Source: Thermoactinomyces intermedius (GTDB lineage Bacteria > Bacillota > Bacilli > Thermoactinomycetales > Thermoactinomycetaceae). Taken from it: 64,000 bases of DNA. Where the stretch lies: assembly GCF_016055025.1 (NCBI RefSeq), contig NZ_JAECVW010000002.1. The stretch is one strand, 5' to 3'. The translations under genes and the position numbers were made by a program. Numbering within the stretch: the stretch's first letter is position 1; every line of letters begins with the position of its first letter. Shown here piece by piece: positions 26,267 to 35,449 of the stretch. The notes under the pieces are model-generated. The model did not search any database. It saw only the letters and a program-made list of their open reading frames with translations, and was not told where the DNA came from.

Positions 26267-26959
26267 GAAGCCCAAGGTCATCCCGTCAAACGCCGGGAAT
26301 CCCCCAAAAAGATAAGTCGCCAAATCCAGATTCGCAAAGAGCAGATACTTTCCCCATTGGACATCAAATTCGCGGAGCAATTCCACCCAAAAATACCCGG
26401 TGAAATAAAGAAACAGGGTGAATCCGATGGACAGCGAATTTTTGACGGTCAAAGCCGAAATCGCAAAAGCCATGGTCACCATCATCACCATTTCCACCCA
26501 TTTGCATCCGTAGATCACCAGGGCACGCGCCAAAAGCATCCCCGAATCTTCCCGGACAGGCGAACCGAAAAAAACCCATCCATACAAGGCGGAAGTCCCC
26601 GCCAGCACCAAAACCCCTGCCAGCAATAAAAGCAAAACCGAGGCATACTTGGACAACAAGATTTTTAAGCGGGAGACCGGACGAATCCAAAGATACGTGA
26701 TCGTCCCCCAGGTATATTCACTGCTGACAGCATCCGCGGCAATGATCAAAGCAAACAGTTCCACCACCGGCAAAAGAACCGTGTTCGTCAGAAAGAATCC
26801 CCAGACATCTTCCTTGATGCCGCTTGCAGATTGCAAAAACAAACAGACATACGCCATGACAAATCCGGCAAGCAAAAGAATCATAAAGAAAACCGATGTG
26901 CGGGTCCTCAGAAAAATTTTCATCAACTCATTATGTACAAGCCGGTTCCAGTGGACCAT
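26186..26959 (-). CDS. ABC-2 type transporter permease
   Basis: A 257-residue membrane protein with six hydrophobic segments: VHNELMKIFLRTRTSVFFMI at the N-terminus, then EYTWGTITYLWIRPVSR, the conserved inner-face motif of ABC-2 permeases. It pairs with the ATPase encoded just upstream to form an exporter. AAGGTGA favours the ATG at 26959 over 26974. The start overlaps the restored ATPase frame by 29 bases. Confidence 0.88.
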   Translation of the reverse strand: MVHWNRLVHNELMKIFLRTRTSVFFMILLLAGFVMAYVCLFLQSASGIKEDVWGFFLTNTVLLPVVELFALIIAADAVSSEYTWGTITYLWIRPVSRLKILLSKYASVLLLLLAGVLVLAGTSALYGWVFFGSPVREDSGMLLARALVIYGCKWVEMVMMVTMAFAISALTVKNSLSIGFTLFLYFTGYFWVELLREFDVQWGKYLLFANLDLATYLFGGFPAFDGMTLGFSLAMLAVHYVLFVFLAWWGFARREVI

Positions 26960-27886
26960 CCGTTTCACCTTCAATCATTTCCAAATCCTGATCTTCCATG
27001 GTCTGATGAACCACCCCGATTCCGTAAACTTGGACTCCTTGTTTCATTAATTCGGCGTTGAACTCCGGAATTTGTCCTTTTTTTAACATAATTTCAAATC
27101 CCTTGGGAAGAGGCACAAACTCCTTGTCCCAATTCAATGCTTTTAAGGCGGTTTTCACGTTTTCCAACGAGTCCACTTCAAAACGGACCCGACCCGACAC
27201 TCCTTCGCTTCCCCGTCCGGTTCCGGCTTGAGCGAACGAACCACCACACATTTTCCCGCATTTATCACCGCAAACCGGTCACACATCATCTGCATTTCCG
27301 GCAACAAGTGGCCGGATATGAGCACCGCCGTTTTTTGTTCCTTTGCCAACTTGCCCAAGAAATCGCGCAATTGGCGGATTCCTTGGGAATCAAGCCCGTT
27401 GGCCGGCTCATCCAAAATCAACAAGCGGGGCTTGGAAAGAATCGCCTGTGCCAGTCCCAAACGTTGTTGCATGCCCGGGGAACAGGTGTGTACCGGATCA
27501 TGAATAAAATCGCCAAGATCCAGGAAAGCGGTTACTTCATCGATCCGCTCTTTATCCACATCCGGCATCATCCGCGCAAAAAGGCGCAGATTTTGATACC
27601 CGGTTAAAAAGGGATAAAACTTCGGACGTTCCACAATGGCGCCGACCGGCCGGATCGCCTTTTGAAATTGGGTGCGGACCGAATACCCGTCAATGAACAC
27701 ATCTCCCTGATCCAACTTCATCAAACCGACAATCAACCGGATCAACGTGGTTTTTCCCGCACCGTTTCTGCCAAGCAGGCCGAACACCTCACCAGGGTAA
27801 ACGTCAAAAGAAACCTGGTCAATCACCTTTTGTTTTGCAATCGATTTGGATATATTTTTGATCTCAAGTATCGGCTGCCGGTCCAT
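26931..27886 (-). CDS. ABC transporter ATP-binding protein, frameshifted near the 3' end
   Basis: Walker A LLGRNGAGKTTL, signature CSPGMQQRLGLAQAI, Walker B LLILDEPANGLD and the H-loop VLISGHLL are intact. The frame stops at 27155, but a typical ABC-2 ATPase tail (SGRVRFEVDSLENVKTALKA ... VYGIGVVHQTMEDQ) continues in another frame to 26931. The switch maps to the C4 run at 27211-27214 (GGGG on the coding strand); one more G restores a 318-residue protein. AAGGAGAGAG precedes the ATG at 27886. Catalytic parts precede the shift, so even the short form could bind ATP. Confidence 0.85.
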
Positions 27887-27974
27887 TTTTCTCTCTCCTT
27901 CATCCAACGGCCTTGTCTTTCAAATTGTAACAAAACCGCACAAGGTGACAAGGAAACGTTTGATGAACGAACCA

Positions 27975-28005
27975 AACAAAAACACCGCTCCCAAAGGAAC
28001 GGTGC
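27975..28005 (-). terminator. Terminator of hom
   Basis: CACCGCTCC (27983-27991) pairs with GGAACGGTG (27996-28004) with one G-T pair; the minus strand continues TTTTTGTTTGG. Confidence 0.75.
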
Positions 28006-28027
28006 CGGATGAAAAAAATTTGCCCGC

Positions 28028-29323
28028 TTATCTTTCCAACACCGGGTAACAGCTTTTCAACTCAGAAATGCCATCCTGTTGATGGATGGAGGCAAGTACC
28101 CGGTTTAAATCGGCTTTGACCGCTTCATGCGTCACCAAAATAATTTCCGCACGGTAACCTCCGTTATAAGGTTTTTGGATCACTTGCTCCATGGAAATGT
28201 GGTTTTCCGCAAACAGTTGAGTCAGCCGGGCAAGCACTCCCCGCTCATCGGCCACCACCAACCGCAAGAAATATTTGGATCCTTTCTCCCGGTCGGTTTT
28301 TAAACGTTTGGTTTCATACGGCGCCACCATTCTTTGCCCGTTAACGCCCAGTTTCATATTCCGGATAATCGTCACAAGATCGGACACCACGGATGTCGCC
28401 GTCGGCAAAGAACCTGCCCCGGGACCGTAAAACATGGTTTCCCCGACCGCTTCCCCTTCAATCAAAATGGCATTATTCACCCCGTCGATGGAAGCAAGCG
28501 GATGTTTTCGGGACAAGAATGTCGGTTGAACGCTCACTTCGACCTTCTCGTCGTCCCGTTTGGCCAAACCCAGCAGTTTTAATTCATAACCCAGATCTTT
28601 GCCCAACTCGATATCCTCCATGGTGACTTGCGTAATCCCACGCACATCCACTTCGTCCGGATGGACGGCGATGTGGAAACCCAACGTGGACAAGATGGAC
28701 ATTTTATATGCCGCATCCCACCCGTTCACGTCGGAGGAAGGATCGGCTTCCGCATACCCCAGCTTTTGCGCCTCGGAGAGGGTGTTCTCAAAATTTGCTT
28801 TGTTTTGGCTCATCTTGGATAAAATGTAATTGGTCGTCCCGTTGACCACGCCCATGATCTTGTGGATCCGGTCGGAGGAAAAGCTGTCCATCAACGCCCG
28901 CAAAATGGGAATCCCGCCGGCCACACTGGCCTCGTAATATACATCGCACTGATTTTCCTGTGCCACCCGCAAAATCTCCGCCCCGTACAGAGCCATCAAA
29001 TCCTTGTTCGCGGTAACCACATGTTTTTTCCTTTTCAGAGCCGTCAAAATATATTCCTTTGCCGGTTCAATGCCCCCCATCACTTCAATCACCACATCAA
29101 TTTCCGGATTTTCAATCACTTCCTCCGGATGAAGGGTTATTTGATCCGGATTAACTTCCGTTTCCCTTTTTTTATGAAGGTCTTGCACAAGGACTTTATC
29201 AATTTCCACATGCAGTCCGGTTTCTTTATACAGATCCTGCTGATGATCCGAAATAATCCGCACAACCCCTTGTCCGACAGTACCCAGCCCCAAAAGACCC
29301 ACTTTGACGGCTTGTCTTACCAT
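28028..29323 (-). CDS. hom: Homoserine dehydrogenase
   Basis: A 431-residue enzyme: VGLLGLGTVGQGVVRII (NAD(P) site), the VIEVMGGIEPAKEYI segment, VTANKDLMALYG, GVVNGTTNYILSKM, and a C-terminal ACT domain (FLRLVVADERGVLARLTQLF) for feedback control. It reduces aspartate semialdehyde to homoserine for threonine and methionine. The frame is open to 29590, but GGGAGGGAG is spaced for the ATG at 29323. thrC and thrB do not follow here. Confidence 0.95.
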   Translation of the reverse strand: MVRQAVKVGLLGLGTVGQGVVRIISDHQQDLYKETGLHVEIDKVLVQDLHKKRETEVNPDQITLHPEEVIENPEIDVVIEVMGGIEPAKEYILTALKRKKHVVTANKDLMALYGAEILRVAQENQCDVYYEASVAGGIPILRALMDSFSSDRIHKIMGVVNGTTNYILSKMSQNKANFENTLSEAQKLGYAEADPSSDVNGWDAAYKMSILSTLGFHIAVHPDEVDVRGITQVTMEDIELGKDLGYELKLLGLAKRDDEKVEVSVQPTFLSRKHPLASIDGVNNAILIEGEAVGETMFYGPGAGSLPTATSVVSDLVTIIRNMKLGVNGQRMVAPYETKRLKTDREKGSKYFLRLVVADERGVLARLTQLFAENHISMEQVIQKPYNGGYRAEIILVTHEAVKADLNRVLASIHQQDGISELKSCYPVLER

Positions 29324-29607
29324 ATTCTCCCTCCCGCTTGATGAAAACAATGGACAAAAGACGTTTTTGTCTATTGCAGAAAGACATATGTTTTCTGTAT
29401 GAAGACAGTATAACGAATTCCAAAAAAATTGGCAACCGATATGAAAAAGAAAAAAACAGAAGATGATGGTTTCTTTCTTAATATTGTCATTTTTTTCTCT
29501 TATAAATTTGATAAGATTACTATATACAAGATCATGAAAGCGTTTTTTCGGCATAAAGAGAGAACCGGCGAAGTCCTTGTCTATTTCCATAAGGGGGTTT
29601 TTCGCTT
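29324..29607. other. Intergenic region between hom and spo0M
   Basis: About 280 AT-rich bases holding the divergent promoters. GACAAAA and TTTTTGTC near 29353-29371 form a short inverted repeat in the hom leader; it lacks a T run, so I do not call a terminator. Confidence 0.35.
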
Positions 29608-30438
29608 ATGATGTTTAAAACCTTATTGGCCAAAATGGGGAAGGGCGGAGCACAGATGGACTTAATTCTGGAGAAGGATCAAGTCCATTTGGGAGATCAG
29701 GTAAAGGGAAAATTATTGATTCGCGGAGGCATCATCGATCAAGAAATTCACCAGATCGCGACCGATCTGATGATTCATATCCGGATGGAACAACAAGTGC
29801 ATTCTTATTCCATTGCGACATTCCCGTTTCATTCTCCATGCTCTGTTCGTCCCTCGGAAGAAATCACGTTTCCTTTTTCTTTCCGACTGCCTTCAAACTT
29901 GCTCGTTTCCGGTTATACCGTCTCCTATCAGTTTGTCACCCGGCTGGAAGTGGGGACCGGTGAGAAACACACAAAAACCGATCCGGTCATCATCACCCCG
30001 CCCCGTTCCTTTCAACCTTTGTTAAATGCTTTGGAGCAATTGGGGTTCCATGAAAAATACGGCTCCCGCAGCTATGACGGAAAAATGCAAACGTTTGAAT
30101 TCAACCCCACTTCTTTTTTGAAAAAGAAAGTACGAGAATTGGAAATGGCTGTTGCCATCGGAAAAGAAACTGTTTATATGTTGGTGCAACTGCCATCTTT
30201 GAAGGCTTGCCGGGAAATCAAGTTGAAACGCGAATGGTTCAATCAACCGGAGCGGCTGAAAAACTTTTTGCAGGCATCGTTATGGGAAATGGTGTATTAT
30301 CCGGAGCAATGTCCACACAGCAAAGAAATGTTTTATAAAAAATACTGTTCACTCCCCGGGTCCATTGGCGCTTTTGCCGGAGAGTGGTCGGACCATTATG
30401 AACACCCGGATTGGGTTTTCAATCAAAAAAAGGCTTGA
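29608..30438 (+). CDS. spo0M: Sporulation-control protein Spo0M family
   Basis: A 276-residue arrestin-like protein; LILEKDQVHLGDQVKGKLLI and GGIIDQEIHQI match the N-terminal strands of Spo0M, and the C-terminal half (KVRELEMAV to WVFNQKKA) fits the family. Spo0M affects entry into sporulation and cell division in Bacillus. AAGGGGG lies upstream of the ATG. The gene is followed by a bidirectional terminator. Confidence 0.88.
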   Translation: MMFKTLLAKMGKGGAQMDLILEKDQVHLGDQVKGKLLIRGGIIDQEIHQIATDLMIHIRMEQQVHSYSIATFPFHSPCSVRPSEEITFPFSFRLPSNLLVSGYTVSYQFVTRLEVGTGEKHTKTDPVIITPPRSFQPLLNALEQLGFHEKYGSRSYDGKMQTFEFNPTSFLKKKVRELEMAVAIGKETVYMLVQLPSLKACREIKLKREWFNQPERLKNFLQASLWEMVYYPEQCPHSKEMFYKKYCSLPGSIGAFAGEWSDHYEHPDWVFNQKKA

Positions 30439-30462
30439 CGAATCCATCGTCAAGCCTTTTTT
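30428..30462. terminator. Bidirectional terminator between spo0M and the CNNM gene
   Basis: AAAAGGCTTGACG (30428-30440) and CGTCAAGCCTTTT (30448-30460) form a 13-bp stem with A and T runs on both sides. Confidence 0.9.
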
Positions 30463-30466
30463 GCAA

Positions 30467-31804
30467 TCACGATTGCAACGGAGCTTCCTCCGCTTGATCT
30501 TCTTCATCCGGTTCCTTTTCATCCAGCGGAGAAACAATAATCCGGGATATGCGCAACTGATCCATCTCTTTGACGGTAAACACCCACTTGTCAAACGATA
30601 CCTGATCCCCTTCCTCCGGCACTTTATCCAGTTCGGAGAAAAGCCAACCGCCGATGGTGTCATTATCCGGATCCTCGATTGAGATGTTGAAATGTTCATT
30701 GACATCCTCGATCAACAAGCTGGCATCAATCAATGTGTCTTCTCCGACTTTTTGGATCAGCGGCAGTTCGTTGTCAAATTCATCCTGGATTTCCCCAAAG
30801 ATCTCTTCAATGATATCTTCGGTTGTCAACAATCCTGAGGTTCCGCCGTATTCATCCACAACAATCGCCATTTCCACGCGATTTTTTTGCAAGTTATGGA
30901 AAATATCCTTTAACTCCATGGTTTCCGGCACCACCACCACCGGGCGGATGATTTGGGAAATATCCGGTTTTTCCCCTTCTGCGATGTATTTATAAATATC
31001 ACGAATGTGCACAATTCCTTTGATATCGTCTTTATCCTGACCGCAAACCGGGAAGCGGGTATGATGGGCCTCTTTGATGATTTCAAAATTTTCTTCAAAC
31101 GAATTCCCTTCAAAAAGGCAAACCATTTTCACCCTTGGTACCATGACTTCCCTGGCGATTCTTTCCGTAAAGTCAAAAACGTTGTCAAACAACGTCAATT
31201 CAGTTTGGTCGATCACTCCGCTTTTATGGCTTTGCGCGATCAGCATCCGGATTTCTTCTTCCGTGTGCGCCTGCTGATCCGCTTTTCCGTCGACACCGAT
31301 TATTTTCAAAGCCAAATTGGCTGAAGAGTTCAAAATAAAGATAAAAGGCTTAAACAAATTGTAAAACCAATTGAGCGGTGTTGCCGTCCATAAGGTTGTC
31401 TTCTCCGACATGCGGATGGCCAGGGATTTTGGAGCCATTTCACCCAAAACAATATGCATAAAGGTGATGATCAAAAATCCGATCACCGCGGCAATGGTAT
31501 GAATGACCCAGCCGGGCATGCCGAAGTAAGCAAGCACCGGTTCAATCATTTTTGCAATGGCTGGCTCACCGACCCATCCCAATCCAAGCGAAGCTAGGGT
31601 GATTCCCAACTGCGTTCCTGACAAGTATGCATCCAAGTTCTTTACAACTTTTTTGGCTACCTGAGCACGGCGTCCTTTCATATTGGCAAGTTGCGTCGTC
31701 CGTACCTTGACAATGGCAAATTCTGCAGCAACAAAAAAGCCGTTTAAAAATACGAGAAAAAGCACCAGGATTAATTTCAATATAATACTTATCACTTCGT
31801 CCAA
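30467..31804 (-). CDS. CNNM/HlyC-CorC family membrane protein with CBS domains
   Basis: A 445-residue protein: DUF21 membrane domain (residues 1-190, four segments), a CBS pair (around 215-335, with VMVPRVKMVCLF and VVDEYGGTSGLLTTEDIIEE), and a C-terminal CorC/HlyC domain. Such proteins move or regulate Mg2+ or other divalent ions. The TTG start at 31804 follows AGGGGGA. It is monocistronic. Confidence 0.9.
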   Translation of the reverse strand: MDEVISIILKLILVLFLVFLNGFFVAAEFAIVKVRTTQLANMKGRRAQVAKKVVKNLDAYLSGTQLGITLASLGLGWVGEPAIAKMIEPVLAYFGMPGWVIHTIAAVIGFLIITFMHIVLGEMAPKSLAIRMSEKTTLWTATPLNWFYNLFKPFIFILNSSANLALKIIGVDGKADQQAHTEEEIRMLIAQSHKSGVIDQTELTLFDNVFDFTERIAREVMVPRVKMVCLFEGNSFEENFEIIKEAHHTRFPVCGQDKDDIKGIVHIRDIYKYIAEGEKPDISQIIRPVVVVPETMELKDIFHNLQKNRVEMAIVVDEYGGTSGLLTTEDIIEEIFGEIQDEFDNELPLIQKVGEDTLIDASLLIEDVNEHFNISIEDPDNDTIGGWLFSELDKVPEEGDQVSFDKWVFTVKEMDQLRISRIIVSPLDEKEPDEEDQAEEAPLQS

Positions 31805-31895
31805 ATCTTTTTCCCCCTATTAAACACCGCGAAAAATCATTGAAGTAAAAAGAAATCAAATCTTATTATAACGCATTTTTTCTCTTGGGCGTTGA

Positions 31896-32687
31896 TCATT
31901 TGATGAAATCATAAACCGGGCAAATCGTCAAGATCAAAAGTGCCAGCAAGGTCAGGCAGTAGTCCCGTTTCTGCCGTTTCATCACCGGTGTCTTTTTCAT
32001 TAAACCGTCGATCCTGACCTCCATCCATGCAGAGGAAAAGCCGGCCGACCCATGGATGGAAGACACGGAAGAAGATGGTTCCAAGATCTTCATAAGCGCG
32101 GAAGCCAACGGTTTTAAACCGCATTGCCCGATGGCATACCGGTCGGCAGCCAGTTCCTTTTTTAAATCATATTGTTTTGACCAGGTTCTGATTAATGGAA
32201 AATAAAAAAATGCGGCGGATGCACTTTTGGCAAACCATATTTTTAACGGATCCTTTTGTCTGCAGTGATAAACTTCATGTTCCAACACGGCTTTCAGCTC
32301 TTCCTCACGGAGTGCTTCCATCATGCCTTCGCTCACCACAACCTGCGGACGGAACCATCCGTACGCAAAGGCGAAAGGCCGGGGATGTTTCACCACCTTA
32401 AACGGGACCGAGGTCTCCCTTTGCATCCGGTGAACCAGCGGGAAAAAGGCATCGGACTGCCATTTTAACAGTTGGTTGATCTTGTGTTTTGTCCGGATCA
32501 GAATCATTGCCGAACGAACGGAAAAAATCATCAGACTGAGGAAGAAAATCCCCTGCACCAGATCATGATGGATCCACCGGGACTCTCCAAAGAGCATGTC
32601 ACAACAGCGATCCATCCAACCGGCCGCAAACCCGCTGAAGACGCTCCATCCCACGGTAAAGGCAAAAAGCTTTTGGAACGAACTCAT
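31896..32687 (-). CDS. M56-family membrane metallopeptidase (BlaR1-like protease domain)
   Basis: A 263-residue protein with three or four membrane segments and HEVYH (HExxH zinc motif) near residue 136. ELAADRYAI supplies the third zinc ligand. It lacks the penicillin-sensing domain of full BlaR1. It overlaps the BlaI-type gene by ATGA, so the pair forms a repressor/anti-repressor protease module. The signal is unknown. Confidence 0.87.
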   Translation of the reverse strand: MSSFQKLFAFTVGWSVFSGFAAGWMDRCCDMLFGESRWIHHDLVQGIFFLSLMIFSVRSAMILIRTKHKINQLLKWQSDAFFPLVHRMQRETSVPFKVVKHPRPFAFAYGWFRPQVVVSEGMMEALREEELKAVLEHEVYHCRQKDPLKIWFAKSASAAFFYFPLIRTWSKQYDLKKELAADRYAIGQCGLKPLASALMKILEPSSSVSSIHGSAGFSSAWMEVRIDGLMKKTPVMKRQKRDYCLTLLALLILTICPVYDFIK

Positions 32688-33091
32688 TTTCGTTCCCCTT
32701 CCTCTAATTCGTTTAACAACTGTTTCAATTTTTTCAGTCCGTCCGGTGCGTTGCCCACCGCATCGACAAATTGGGCAATCGCAATATCCCCGAAATCATC
32801 CAAGATGCCCCGGATCGTATGGGAAGAAAAATGACGGATCAACTCTTCCGGCTGATGTCGCGCTTTGTAAAGATATCTCTTTCCCTTTTTCTTCCGGATC
32901 AACACGCTTTTTTGGTGAAGGCGGTTCATCACCGTCATAATGGTTGTATAAGCATATTGCTTTTGTGCCGGCAACTGATCCAACACCTCTTGCACGGTTT
33001 GCCAATCTTTTTGCCAAATAATTTTCAGGACTTCGAGTTCCAAAGGACCGAATAATTTGCTTAACATCTTGTGTTGTTCTTCTGTCATCAT
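32684..33091 (-). CDS. BlaI/MecI/CopY-family transcriptional repressor
   Basis: About 135 residues from ATG 33091: a winged helix (LFGPLELEVLKIIWQKDWQT, then YAYTTIMTVMNRLHQKSVL) and a C-terminal dimerisation helix pair. AAGGAGAG precedes the tandem ATGs at 33091; the frame is open to 33130. Members repress their own operon until cleaved by the partner M56 protease. A likely operator lies before the neighbouring lipoprotein gene. Confidence 0.88.
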   Translation of the reverse strand: MMTEEQHKMLSKLFGPLELEVLKIIWQKDWQTVQEVLDQLPAQKQYAYTTIMTVMNRLHQKSVLIRKKKGKRYLYKARHQPEELIRHFSSHTIRGILDDFGDIAIAQFVDAVGNAPDGLKKLKQLLNELEEGERK

Positions 33092-33160
33092 TGTCGTTTT
33101 CTCTCCTTCTATCTTCATTGTAGCAGCCACGGCCCTTCCGGTGGAGAAATTCCATTAAAA

Positions 33161-33189
33161 AAAGAACTCCGTCCAACCGGAGTTCTTTT
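33161..33189 (-). terminator. Terminator between the His-tailed lipoprotein and blaI-like gene
   Basis: AAAGAACTCCG (33161-33171) pairs with CGGAGTTCTTT (33178-33188). On the minus strand seven T follow, so the lipoprotein is transcribed separately from the repressor/protease pair. Confidence 0.85.
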
Positions 33190-33205
33190 CTTTCAACCAT
33201 TTCTG

Positions 33206-34429
33206 TCAATGATGCCCCATATGTTCGCCGTGCCCGGTGTTTTCCGGCATGGGCATATGCCCATCATGTCCGGACCCGCCGTTTTCGGGCACAATTTCCA
33301 GCAAACGGTCGATTTTCCCTTGAACCGCAAACGGAACAGATTTTTCGGAACCGATCAGATAGGCGTGATTGTAAGGTCCTTCGGTCGGTTCCTTCTCATA
33401 CTTGGGCTGAAGCGATGTTAAATATTGTTGCAGTGCCGCGGATAAATCGTTCCCCTCCAAAACAAGCATGGGGGCATGTTTTCCAAGATGGGCAAACGAA
33501 GCCGAAGCAATGGCGGTGTCCAATGAACCGCTCTTGACAAAGGTCAGGCCATGCCCGGGTTCGGTTACTCCCCAACCAAATCCGGTTTTTTCATCCTTGA
33601 ATTTGGCAAAGGCAATCGCATTTTCTTCCGGCACATCGCCTGCAATCCGGACCACTTCCCCATAGGATTGCAATTCTTTTTCCACTTTGGGGGAAATCAC
33701 TTGTTCCGGACCCAACAAATATATTTTTGCTTGCCCTTTCCGTTGTTGGAGTGCCTGCCGGGTGGCTTCCGGAACCGCATCTTTGCTGACATAAAGCAAC
33801 GGCTCGGGCATATGGGCAATCCAGCCGGCTGCCGGCAAGGTATAGTCAAGCCGGTCGACCGAACTGACAATCACGTTTAAAGGATACTTGCCACCGTTTA
33901 CTTTGGCATAGTAAACATCCAGCTGCCGGGCCATTTCAGCAGGATCTTCGCCGTGAATGACATCCGCTTTGTACCCTTGATCCGTGATTTGTTTTTTGGC
34001 CTCGGGATCAAAGGAGCCGATCAAGATCACCTGGGTCCCCTGATTCATCGGACTCCCGGCCGGCTGAAGCCGCTTGATTTCATCCAGCGTCGCCTGCGGG
34101 ATCTGATCTTTTTTGGCATACAACAGCGGTCCGTTATTCGGATGATGCACCAGCGTGACTGACGGCAAATTGAGTTTGGTTTTGCCGGCTTCCGCAATCA
34201 ATACTGTTCCCGGCCGGTTTTCCGCATCCGTGGCCGGCCAAATCATTCGGGAAACCAGAACCGCAGCCTTAACCGGATCATCCTCATTCACCCGTGTCAC
34301 ATTCTTGGTTTGCAATATCGATGGTTCCATTCCCTCCGTCCGGTCCGGTTTCTGTCCCTGGTAACCGCAACCGGCCACCAGCATCGCCACGGCCAGGACC
34401 GCCATCCATACCATCCGTCTTCTTCTCAA
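33206..34429 (-). CDS. Lipoprotein with CWB2-like repeats and His-rich tail
   Basis: About 407 residues from the TTG at 34429 (after AAAAGGGGAGAG; frame open to ATG 34459). The signal ends in the lipobox LVAGC. Three related modules follow (LLYAKKDQIPQATLDEI and LLYVSKDAVPEATRQAL; VILIGSFDPEAKKQI and IYLLGPEQVISPKVEKEL), matching cell-wall-binding type 2 (CWB2) repeats. The last 25 residues are His/Met/Gly-rich (HDGHMPMP, HGEHMGHH), a possible copper or zinc site. A palindrome upstream and the BlaI/M56 pair downstream suggest induced expression. Confidence 0.75.
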   Translation of the reverse strand: MRRRRMVWMAVLAVAMLVAGCGYQGQKPDRTEGMEPSILQTKNVTRVNEDDPVKAAVLVSRMIWPATDAENRPGTVLIAEAGKTKLNLPSVTLVHHPNNGPLLYAKKDQIPQATLDEIKRLQPAGSPMNQGTQVILIGSFDPEAKKQITDQGYKADVIHGEDPAEMARQLDVYYAKVNGGKYPLNVIVSSVDRLDYTLPAAGWIAHMPEPLLYVSKDAVPEATRQALQQRKGQAKIYLLGPEQVISPKVEKELQSYGEVVRIAGDVPEENAIAFAKFKDEKTGFGWGVTEPGHGLTFVKSGSLDTAIASASFAHLGKHAPMLVLEGNDLSAALQQYLTSLQPKYEKEPTEGPYNHAYLIGSEKSVPFAVQGKIDRLLEIVPENGGSGHDGHMPMPENTGHGEHMGHH

Positions 34430-34463
34430 TTTTCTCTCCCCTTTTTGCTGGTCAAACATTTTA

Positions 34464-34481
34464 TACTACATTATTGTAGTA
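34464..34481. promoter_or_regulatory. Candidate BlaI/CopY-type operator
   Basis: TACTACA (34464-34470) and TGTAGTA (34475-34481) form a 7-4-7 palindrome just upstream of the His-tailed lipoprotein. Known BlaI/CopY operators contain TACA-NN-TGTA; here the spacing is four, so the match is imperfect. Confidence 0.5.
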
Positions 34482-34502
34482 GTTTAATAGGGATGATGCA
34501 AC

Positions 34503-34535
34503 AAAAAAAGACGCCCCCTCCGGGACATCTTTTCG
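34503..34535 (-). terminator. Probable terminator of the kinase gene
   Basis: An imperfect hairpin (AAAAGA..CCC with GGG..TCTTTT) is followed on the minus strand by a T-rich run. It follows the kinase stop by a few bases. Confidence 0.5.
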
Positions 34536-34536
34536 T

Positions 34537-35286
34537 TCAGGAACTGGAAAACGAAAAATATTTTTTATATTTGCGGCGGCGGTAACGGTCCGATGATGAA
34601 TAACGACGATGGTGCGGATAAGAACTTGAATACTTGTGGTGATACGGATACGAGCTGGAATACTTGTAATGACGCGGGTAAGAGCTGGAGTATTTACGCC
34701 GGCGGCGGTGCTTGTGCCGGGATGAAGAAAAGAGACTGCCGAACAATCCGCAGTGATATTGCAAGCATTCCAGTTCCTCCGCGATGCGGGACCGGTAATC
34801 CTCTTTGTCCCCGGCAAAAAAGAAACGCCCTGTATCAATCACCCGGATCCGGTTGGTATCCTTGTCCAACATCAAATTGTTCAGATGGAGGTCAGACGGG
34901 ATGATACCTTCGTCATAACAATCCTCCACAATTTCCTCGATCTGCGCGTAAGTCCGGCTGTCCAGCTTTTCCCCGGACCGGACGGCTTCCGCCAGTGTGA
35001 ATCCGTCCACTTTCTCCACCACCATCCACCGCTTTCCATGATCGATGTAATGAAATGCCGGGAATGCGGGATGACCGTTTAAACCGCTCAATGTTTTGTA
35101 ATCATCATTCTCGCTGTAATTTTCTTTATACACTTTGACTGCAAATCCGTCATAATCATATACTTTTCCGCTCAGCCCTTCTCCAAGCAGGGGATACTCC
35201 CCGATCTTTCCGCTTTCAATCAACGCCGCCAAATATCGGATGGTTCCTTCATCCGTTGCAAAATGCTGTTTCCGGGTCACCAACAT
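34537..35286 (-). CDS. Protein kinase-like protein with Ser/Tyr/His/Arg repeat tail
   Basis: The N-terminal about 175 residues are a small eukaryotic-like/RIO-like kinase: GEGLSGKVYDYDGFAVKVYK (glycine-rich loop and Lys), SDLHLNNLML (catalytic Asp and Asn), IRVIDTGRFF (DTG in place of DFG). After a CGLFGSLFSSS linker the last 60 residues are imperfect repeats of KYSSSYPxHx, ending RRRKYKKYFSFSSS. Such tails recall phosphorylated spore-coat proteins such as CotG, so self-phosphorylation or a coat role is possible. Start: GGAGGAGGA before ATG 35286; GTG 35331 is an alternative. Confidence 0.78.
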   Translation of the reverse strand: MLVTRKQHFATDEGTIRYLAALIESGKIGEYPLLGEGLSGKVYDYDGFAVKVYKENYSENDDYKTLSGLNGHPAFPAFHYIDHGKRWMVVEKVDGFTLAEAVRSGEKLDSRTYAQIEEIVEDCYDEGIIPSDLHLNNLMLDKDTNRIRVIDTGRFFFAGDKEDYRSRIAEELECLQYHCGLFGSLFSSSRHKHRRRRKYSSSYPRHYKYSSSYPYHHKYSSSYPHHRRYSSSDRYRRRKYKKYFSFSSS

Positions 35287-35396
35287 TTCCTCCTCCGTGT
35301 TTTCTACCTGAGTATTTCTCGTTTCTTCCACGAAATAAACCTCTTTTGCCCCTTAAATATGAACAAACGATGAACACAAGCAGTTGCCAAACAAAA

Positions 35397-35449
35397 GCGT
35401 TCACCGGAAAACTTCCCTTAATGCAAGGGGTCTCCGGCGAACGCTTCAG
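35397..35449 (-). terminator. Terminator of the SRPBCC gene
   Basis: AGCGTTCaCCGGA and TCCGGcGAACGCT flank an inner CCCTT/AAGGG stem; on the minus strand it ends in TTTTGTTTGG. Confidence 0.75.
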
